Source: SMXQ01 sp033720855 (lineage in GTDB: Bacteria > Pseudomonadota > Alphaproteobacteria > SMXQ01). From it: a stretch of DNA of 18,293 nt. The notes under the pieces are model-generated. The model saw only the letters and a program-made list of their open reading frames with translations. It was not told the origin of the DNA and did no database searches. Positions within the stretch are counted from its first letter, which is position 1. Every line of letters starts with the position of its first letter. This document shows positions 12,821 to 18,293 of this stretch, in pieces. Location of the stretch: the NCBI GenBank assembly GCA_033720855.1, contig JAWWBR010000067.1, positions 1-18,293 on the forward strand, read 5' to 3'. A program made the translations under genes and the position numbers.

Positions 12821-14188
12821 TCAACGCCGCGTGCGCTGCTCCTTCAACAGGCGATCGGCCTCCGCCTTGACGTCCTGGGCCCGGATCCAGCCGGTCGAGC
12901 CGCGCGCCAGTTTGGCCTCCGCGCGCCCGGCCTGGTAGAGCGCCTCCTTAAAGCGTCCACGGATCAGCGACATCTCCGCCAGCGCCAGGGCACTCATGCC
13001 GTACTGTCTGTCGCGTCCGTAGGCGATGGCAAGCTGTTGCCAGGCGGTTGCGCTTTCGGGAATTTCGCGGGTCGCGAACAGAAGATGCTCGATCGCCTCC
13101 TTGACCGCCGCGGCGTTCTTGCGGGCGAGCAGGGTCCGGGCCAGGTCGATGCGGATCAACGCGGCATCGGGGTCGAGCCGGACCGCAGTGCGGTAGGGCG
13201 GAAGCGCCTCCTTGATCCGACCCGCCTCCAACAGCGCCTGGCCCTTCAATTCGAAGAAATAGGGGTTTTTAGGTTCTTCCGCGATCAGCTGATCCAGCTC
13301 CGGCAATGCCCGGTCGAGGTCGTTGCTCCGGTAATAGGCGATGGCGCGGGCATAGCGCGCCGCAATCGAACGGTCGGCGGCGGGGTAGGTTTGCAAGGTG
13401 CGCTCGGGCGGGAGCAGGAAGCCGTGCAGTTTCGCGCGCATGCGCCGGAACAGTTCCTCGAACCTGGGGTCAGGCGGCGTGTCGCTGTGGGGCGAACGCG
13501 CGATATGAGACTCCACGTCCTCTATGCGATAGCGGGTGATCGGATGGGTGCGTACATAGGGGTTTTGGCGGTGGGCGGGAAGAAGTTCCTGGTCCTCCAA
13601 AGTCTTGAAGAAGTCCAGCATGCCACGCGCCGATTGGCCGGTTAGGTCGAGGAATCTCAATCCGGCTTGGTCGGCGGCGGATTCCTGGGTGCGGCTATAG
13701 GCCAGCAAGGACCCCACCGCGAGCCCCTGGCCCCCCATCATGACGGCGGCCCCGGCTTCGCCTGATCCGGTGGCGGCGGTGGTCAGGGCGCCGAGGATGG
13801 TGGCGATCAAGGCCGCCCTGCTGGTTGAGGAGATACGCTTGGAGACGCGCGTGAGGTGCCCACCGGCGATATGTCCGGTTTCGTGGGCGATGACCCCGAT
13901 GATCTCGCTCGCGCTGTTCGCCTCGAGCAGAAGCCCGGTATGCAGGAACATGTTGAGACCCCCGGCGACGAAGGCATTCAGCGATTCGTCGGCGATGATG
14001 AAGATGCGGATGTCGGCGGCGCGAAGGCCCGCGGCCTCAAAAAGTGGCGTCCCATAGAGACGAATGGTATTTTCAATCTCGCTGTCACGTATTAGCTTGG
14101 CGCCGGCCGCATCGCGCCCCGTCAGGGGTACGAGTAGGGTTGCCATTATCACCAAAAGCATGGCCCGCGTTCGAATGAATTTCAGCAT
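12821..14188 (-). CDS. M48-family zinc metalloprotease with TPR-like C-terminus (BepA-like)
   Basis: A 455-residue probably periplasmic protease. A signal peptide (about 1-30, AMLLVIMATLLVPL) precedes the M48 domain with ADESLNAFVAGGLNMFLHTGLL, zinc site HETGH (102-106; two His and catalytic Glu) and third ligand Glu169 in TQESAADQAG. From about 285 to the end the helical, Ala/Leu-rich sequence (ARAIAYYRSNDLDRALPELDQLIAEEPKNPYFF and similar blocks) looks like TPR repeats. This architecture is that of BepA (YfgC), which handles outer-membrane and LPS-assembly proteins. ATG 14188 is chosen, with GGAG ten bases upstream; a GTG at 14197 also in frame has GGAG too close. Its gene diverges from the GGT-like gene. 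Confidence 0.92.
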   Translation of the reverse strand: MLKFIRTRAMLLVIMATLLVPLTGRDAAGAKLIRDSEIENTIRLYGTPLFEAAGLRAADIRIFIIADESLNAFVAGGLNMFLHTGLLLEANSASEIIGVIAHETGHIAGGHLTRVSKRISSTSRAALIATILGALTTAATGSGEAGAAVMMGGQGLAVGSLLAYSRTQESAADQAGLRFLDLTGQSARGMLDFFKTLEDQELLPAHRQNPYVRTHPITRYRIEDVESHIARSPHSDTPPDPRFEELFRRMRAKLHGFLLPPERTLQTYPAADRSIAARYARAIAYYRSNDLDRALPELDQLIAEEPKNPYFFELKGQALLEAGRIKEALPPYRTAVRLDPDAALIRIDLARTLLARKNAAAVKEAIEHLLFATREIPESATAWQQLAIAYGRDRQYGMSALALAEMSLIRGRFKEALYQAGRAEAKLARGSTGWIRAQDVKAEADRLLKEQRTRR

Positions 14189-14243
14189 AATCCGCACTCT
14201 CCAGTTCGCCGGCCAGCCTAGGCGGGCGCCGGTTGGGCGTCAA

Positions 14244-15836
14244 ATGACATTCGCACTGACGGTCATGTGCGCCGCCGTTCCCGTGCTCTCGGGCTGTAGC
14301 TTCCCCTCCGTTTTTTCCAATCCCGCCAGCGGCTTCGCCAAGGGTTTTACCAGCGCCGTCGCCGGCGACGAGCCACAGTCGGTGGTTGTCGCCCAACAGG
14401 TGCTGAATGATGGTGGAAGCGCGGCGGATGCAGTCATTGCCGGCTATTTCGCGATGGCGGTCACCATGCCCACCGCCGCATCGCTGGGTGGCGGGGGCGT
14501 TTGCATGATCAGCGACGCGACAAAGGACCGCGAGAAGGAAAAGACCAAGGTCGAAGCCCTGGTCTTCACCCATCGCGGCGGCCGCGACATAGCGGCGCCC
14601 GCCAATGCGCGCGGCATGTACGCCTTGCACGCGAAATACGGGCAGCAACCCTGGCGGCAGCTTCTGGCCCCTGGCGAGAGCCTGGCGCGATTCGGTTTCC
14701 CGGTATCGCGGGCCTTGGCGGATGCCCTTGAATCGGAATCTCAGCGTCTGAAGGCGGCGCCGGGGCTGCGGTTGATTTTCACGAAACCCACGGGCGAGAT
14801 GTTGAGGCCGGGCGATAGGCTTCAACAGATCGATTTGGCCTCGACTCTCGGCCGAATCAGGCGCGCGCCCCGCAATTTCATCATCGGCGACGAGGTGGCG
14901 CGGTTGGCTGCGGCCTACCGCCGCGCGGGAATGCCGATCACACAGGCCGATATCGAGGGCGAACGCCCGGAATTCCTTCCGCCTCTCTCCGTCCAGCGCC
15001 GCAACCAGATGGCCGAGTTTCCCCCCACGCCCGCGGGCGCGGTGGCGGCGCAGTTGTGGGCGGCGATGTATCGCGACGGCTATTGGCGCAACGCCGACGA
15101 CGATGAGAGGCCCCATGCCGTTGCCGAGGTGTCGAAGCGCGTCTACGCCGATGCCGGGCGGGCGTTTCATCGATCCGCCCGCATCCTGCGGCGCGGGCAA
15201 GCGCTGCTGTCCGAGGATCACATCGAACGGTTGATGGCGGGTTACAAAGATGAAGCGGCGACGCCGCTGAAAGCCGCCAGCGGGCTCCGGGCGCCGCCCC
15301 CCGATTTGGGGTCCGCGAGCATCATGGCCGCCGATCGATTCGGTCAGGCCGTGGCCTGCGCCTTCACCATGAACCGGCCCTTGGGGGCTGCACGTCTGGT
15401 GCCGCGGACGGGAATCGTGATGGCGGCGCCGCCGGCCCATGACGGGCCCGGTTGGCCGGCGCTGGCCCTTATGGTGCTGCGTCTGGAAAGCCAGAACCAG
15501 CTGGAATATCTGGGCGCGGCCACCGGCGGCGGGGTCGCGCCGGTGGCTCTGGTGACGTCCGCTCTCGAGGTCCTGCTCGAACGCGCGAACCTCGAAGCGG
15601 TCCAGAAGAAGGCACGGTATTTCCATGGCGGAACCCCCGATCAAGTGATCGTCGAGCGCGGCGCGGCGGGTGCCGCCATTGCCAAGGCGCTGCGTGCGAA
15701 AGGCCATGCCATCGCCCGGGCGCCCCGCCTCGGCCGGCTCAATGCCTTCATCTGTCCCGCCGGGTTCGAGGGCGTCGACAGCCGCTGCGAAATCCGGACT
15801 GACCCCCGCGGCTTGGGATACGCCGAAGGCAAGTAG
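14244..15836 (+). CDS. Divergent gamma-glutamyltransferase-family putative lipoprotein
   Basis: A 530-residue Ntn-hydrolase of the GGT family. The N-terminus ends in a lipobox LSGC (Cys18), predicting export and lipidation. The large-subunit part shows DGGSAADAVIAGYFAMAVTMPTAASLGGGG (56-85). In the usual self-processing site, D-x-TTH in E. coli, this protein reads DLGSASIMAAD, placing Ser357 where the N-terminal threonine nucleophile normally is. The PLSSM motif of the small subunit is absent (GWPALALM), while the oxyanion Gly-Gly may be kept in GAATGGG. Thus substrate, and even activity, are uncertain. Start choice is uncertain: ATG 14244 gives a signal without a basic N-region; ATG 14175 adds 23 residues including PRRAPVGR but overlaps the divergent protease start. 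Confidence 0.8.
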   Translation: MTFALTVMCAAVPVLSGCSFPSVFSNPASGFAKGFTSAVAGDEPQSVVVAQQVLNDGGSAADAVIAGYFAMAVTMPTAASLGGGGVCMISDATKDREKEKTKVEALVFTHRGGRDIAAPANARGMYALHAKYGQQPWRQLLAPGESLARFGFPVSRALADALESESQRLKAAPGLRLIFTKPTGEMLRPGDRLQQIDLASTLGRIRRAPRNFIIGDEVARLAAAYRRAGMPITQADIEGERPEFLPPLSVQRRNQMAEFPPTPAGAVAAQLWAAMYRDGYWRNADDDERPHAVAEVSKRVYADAGRAFHRSARILRRGQALLSEDHIERLMAGYKDEAATPLKAASGLRAPPPDLGSASIMAADRFGQAVACAFTMNRPLGAARLVPRTGIVMAAPPAHDGPGWPALALMVLRLESQNQLEYLGAATGGGVAPVALVTSALEVLLERANLEAVQKKARYFHGGTPDQVIVERGAAGAAIAKALRAKGHAIARAPRLGRLNAFICPAGFEGVDSRCEIRTDPRGLGYAEGK

Positions 15837-15847
15837 GACGGTCGGCC

Positions 15848-17002
15848 ATGGCAATCAAGGTCGCAGACCGGGGCCGAATCTCCCCTTTCCTGGTCATGGA
15901 TGTGATGCGCGCGGCCAATGCCCGGGCGGCGGCCGGTCACGATGTCCTTCACCTGGAGGTGGGACAGCCGTCGACGGGCGCACCGGACCCGGTGATTGCC
16001 GCCGCCAAGCGGTCCATCGACACCCAGGAACTGGGCTATACCGAGGCCTTCGGCCTGCCGGAGCTGCGCCAGCGCATCGCCGCCTTCTACGATGGCCGCT
16101 ACGGGGTTTCCGTCGCTCCCGAGCGGATCGCCGTGACCACCGGCTCGTCCGGAGGGTTCGTGCTCGCCTTCCTCAGCGGCTTCGATGCCGGCGACCGATT
16201 GGCGTTCGCGGCCCCGTCCTACCCGGGCTACCGCAACATCGCCGCCGCCCTGGACCTCATTCCCGTGCCCATACCTTGCGACCAAGTCAGCGGCTTTCAG
16301 CCCAACGTCACGCTGCTGGACCGTCTCGATCCGGCGCCCGACGGGCTAATCCTCGCCAGTCCGGCCAATCCCACGGGGGCGATGATCGCCCCCGAGGTGA
16401 TGACCGATATCCTCGCCTGGTGCGAGGATAAGGGCGTCCGCGTGATTTCGGACGAGATCTATCACGGCGTGACCTATGGCCGCGCGGCGGAGACCCTGGT
16501 CGGGCGATCGCCGGCAGCGGTCGTGATCAACAGCTTTTCCAAGTACTTTTCCATGACCGGCTGGCGTCTGGGCTGGATGGTGTTGCCCGACGACCTCTGC
16601 CGGGCGGTCGAATGCCTGACGCAGAACATCTTCATTTCACCGCCGACCTTGTCCCAGCATGCCGCCATGAAGGTCTTCGAATGCACCGACGCGCTCGATG
16701 ACAACGTGCGGCGCTATGCCGATAACCGGGCGATCCTTCTTGAAGGCCTGCCGCAGTGCGGGTTCGGGCCCTTGGCGCCTGCCGACGGGGCCTTCTATAT
16801 CTATGCCGGGGTCGGCAGGTTTGGCGGTGACAGTCCCAGACTGTGTGCGGAGATTCTGGACAAAGTGGGCGTGGCGGTGACGCCGGGAACCGACTTTGAC
16901 CCCGACCATGGCGACGCCTTTATTCGTTTCTCCTACGCGGGCGCCACGGCCGATATGAGTGAGGCGGTCACGCGCCTGCGGCGCTGGGCGGACACGCGTT
17001 AA
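15848..17002 (+). CDS. Class I/II PLP-dependent aminotransferase, aspartate aminotransferase-like
   Basis: A 384-residue cytoplasmic fold type I aminotransferase of the subgroup I-gamma kind. Features are EVGQPSTGAP (37-46), LGYTEAFGLPELRQRIA (62-78), TTGSSGGFVLAF (97-108), PSYPGYRN, SPANPTGAMI with Asn174, Asp202 and Tyr205 in SDEIYHG, the PLP lysine Lys232 in SFSKYFSMTGWRLGW with Arg240, and Arg360 in FIRFSYA, which binds the substrate carboxylate. The amino donor and keto acceptor cannot be read out. The gene follows the GGT-like gene by 11 bp, so they form an operon; a peptidase or glutamyl-transferase releasing an amino acid that is then transaminated would be consistent but is inference. 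Start ATG 15848 has only the sequence GGTCGGCC before it. Confidence 0.94.
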   Translation: MAIKVADRGRISPFLVMDVMRAANARAAAGHDVLHLEVGQPSTGAPDPVIAAAKRSIDTQELGYTEAFGLPELRQRIAAFYDGRYGVSVAPERIAVTTGSSGGFVLAFLSGFDAGDRLAFAAPSYPGYRNIAAALDLIPVPIPCDQVSGFQPNVTLLDRLDPAPDGLILASPANPTGAMIAPEVMTDILAWCEDKGVRVISDEIYHGVTYGRAAETLVGRSPAAVVINSFSKYFSMTGWRLGWMVLPDDLCRAVECLTQNIFISPPTLSQHAAMKVFECTDALDDNVRRYADNRAILLEGLPQCGFGPLAPADGAFYIYAGVGRFGGDSPRLCAEILDKVGVAVTPGTDFDPDHGDAFIRFSYAGATADMSEAVTRLRRWADTR

Positions 17003-17063
17003 AGCTGTGGCGATGCGCCTGGCGGCGGTGTCTAATAGATGGGAAGGTCATAAGGGAGAGGCC

Positions 17064-18182
17064 ATGATGGCGGGGGATATCGACAGGCCCGAGGCGGAAA
17101 CTATTGGCGCGGCCAGCCGCGGCCGCGTCCCGGCACGGCCGCTGGAGCCGGTGGTCGATCCTGCCGGCTGGACCAAGGAGGATCTGGCGGCATCCGACGA
17201 CTGGGTCCATGAACTCACCGAGGCGGAGATTGCCGACCTTGACCGTGCCGTGGCCGAGATCGGTCGCCGTGGTCTTGCGCTGATGGATATCGCGAAGGAG
17301 GATTTTTCCTTGCCGGTCCTCGGGCCGGCCCTCGAGGCCATCGCCCGCGACGTGATCGACGGACGCGGATTCGTGCTGATCCGGGGGGTGCCGGTCGACC
17401 GCTACGCGCGCTTGGAGGCCGCAATCGCTTTCTGGTGTATCGGCCGGTATCTCGGCGAACCGGTGTCCCAAAACGCCAAGGGACATGTCCTTGGGCACGT
17501 CAAGGACCTCGGCGATACCTCGTTCGACAATCCCCAGCACCGCGGATACCAGACCCCCGATCAATTGCCCTATCATTCCGATTCCTGCGACGTGGTGGGA
17601 TTGCTGTGCCTGCACCCGGCGCGATCGGGCGGCGAGAGCACCATCGTCAGCTCCATCACCATCCACAACGAGATGCTGCGGCGGCGTCCCGACCTGGTGG
17701 CGGCCCTGGCCGAGCCGATCTACCGCGACCGGCGCGGCGAAATTCCGGAGGGCGCCGAACCCTGGTTCCAGTTGCCCGTGTTCAATTATCACCAGGGCTA
17801 CCTGACGACGTCGTGGCAGGGCGGCTACATCCGTTCGGCGGGCCGCTTCACGGAACTGCCGGCACAGTCCCCGAAACTGCTCGAGGCCCTCGACATGTTC
17901 GATCGGCTCGCGCGAGAGCTTTGCTTCGCCATGGACTTCCGCCCCGGCGACATCCAGTTCCTACACAACCACGTGGTTGTCCATTCGCGCACCGCTTTCG
18001 TCGATTACCCGGAGCCCGAGAAAAAGCGTCACCTCCTGCGTCTCTGGCTTTCGACCCCCGATGGACGGCCCCTGCCGGCGGGGTTTGCGGCGCGCTACCA
18101 CAGCCTGAAACCGGGCGCGCGTCCGGCCGGCGGCATCATCGTTGCCGGAACGCGGTTGCAGGCGCCGCTGGAGGCGGAATAG
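17064..18182 (+). CDS. TauD/TfdA-family Fe(II)/2-oxoglutarate-dependent dioxygenase
   Basis: A 372-residue soluble enzyme. The C-terminal part has the 2-His-1-carboxylate iron site: His171-x-Asp173 in LPYHSDSCDVVGLL and the distal His307 in FLHNHVVVHSRTAF, with Arg326 in HLLRLWLS as the 2-oxoglutarate carboxylate ligand. VRGVP-like GFVLIRGVPVDRY (102-114) and GEPVSQNAKG (131-140) are usual for the family. The N-terminal 100 residues are an extra helical part common to some members. Hydroxylation or oxidative cleavage of an unidentified small molecule is expected. The start ATG 17064 is preceded at five bases by GGGAG (17054-17058); ATG 17067 is an alternative. It lies 61 bp downstream of the aminotransferase gene and may share its transcript. 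Confidence 0.92.
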   Translation: MMAGDIDRPEAETIGAASRGRVPARPLEPVVDPAGWTKEDLAASDDWVHELTEAEIADLDRAVAEIGRRGLALMDIAKEDFSLPVLGPALEAIARDVIDGRGFVLIRGVPVDRYARLEAAIAFWCIGRYLGEPVSQNAKGHVLGHVKDLGDTSFDNPQHRGYQTPDQLPYHSDSCDVVGLLCLHPARSGGESTIVSSITIHNEMLRRRPDLVAALAEPIYRDRRGEIPEGAEPWFQLPVFNYHQGYLTTSWQGGYIRSAGRFTELPAQSPKLLEALDMFDRLARELCFAMDFRPGDIQFLHNHVVVHSRTAFVDYPEPEKKRHLLRLWLSTPDGRPLPAGFAARYHSLKPGARPAGGIIVAGTRLQAPLEAE

Positions 18183-18293
18183 GCGGTGACGGCGCCCGGA
18201 TCCGGCGATCATGAAGAAAAGCGCTTTCAGGTCCGGTCGAGCCTGAGGTCCGGGCGGGTAACGGCGATTGGCCGAAGGCTGCCTTAAGGCTGG
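18183..18293. other. Right-end non-coding stretch
   Basis: This 111-bp edge stretch after the dioxygenase stop shows no recognisable gene. A GTG-initiated frame of 33 codons (18186-18287) resembles nothing I know. A perfect palindrome GCCTTAAGGC lies at 18281-18290, and AGGTCCGG occurs twice. It cannot be said whether they matter. Confidence 0.4.

Noticed and set aside
14085..15854. Long open frame of 589 codons on the minus strand opposite the GGT-like gene
   Set aside because: It is antisense to a gene with recognisable family motifs, has no recognisable domain, and is rich in Arg, Gly and His as expected of a high-GC shadow frame.
18186..18287. Short GTG-initiated frame of 33 codons at the right edge
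   Set aside because: Very short, no similarity to any family I know, and no clear ribosome-binding site.

Overview
The window is high-GC DNA from an alphaproteobacterium, most likely a Rhodospirillales-type lineage. Three things support this: an NDUFA12-type accessory subunit of complex I, a DUF2155 secreted protein, and the order aroQ-accB-accC-aat facing DUF2155, all familiar in alphaproteobacterial chromosomes. Genes are tightly packed and mostly housekeeping. I see no tRNA, rRNA, insertion sequence, phage gene, CRISPR array or plasmid function.

Layout. Positions 1-633 (minus) hold the N-terminal two thirds of an aldo/keto reductase cut by the window edge. 875-3274 (minus) is a membrane hybrid histidine kinase (Cache, PAS, HisKA, HATPase, receiver). 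An A+T-rich spacer (3275-3550) with an inverted repeat separates it from a plus-strand run: NDUFA12, an MlaD/MCE lipid-transport protein, a SAM methyltransferase and DUF2155. That run collides tail to tail, with a 64-bp coding overlap, with the minus-strand operon aroQ-accB-accC-aat (8607 down to 5612). This operon makes 3-dehydroshikimate, the first two acetyl-CoA carboxylase subunits and an N-end-rule aminoacyltransferase.

From 8853 rightwards come a PAS_5-like protein, a small C-terminally anchored membrane protein of unknown role, a fused ThiS-ThiG thiazole synthase, an ornithine/lysine-type decarboxylase (polyamine synthesis) and a zeta-class GST/maleylacetoacetate isomerase. The latter abuts (5 bp) a minus-strand M48 metalloprotease with a TPR-like tail. 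Divergent from the protease is a lipoprotein-like, unusual gamma-glutamyltransferase homologue, followed 11 bp later by a class I/II aminotransferase and 61 bp later by a TauD/TfdA-family Fe(II)/2-oxoglutarate dioxygenase.

I found no clearly new system. The points most worth a second look are: the DUF2155/aat overlap, in which both conserved C-terminal motifs share the same bases; the ThiS-ThiG fusion, whose sulfur-carrying Gly-Gly is internal; the GGT homologue with Ser at the nucleophile position; the aldo/keto reductase with Ser in place of the catalytic His; and the inverted repeat in the kinase/NDUFA12 spacer. All functional calls rest on reading motifs by eye; no database search was possible.
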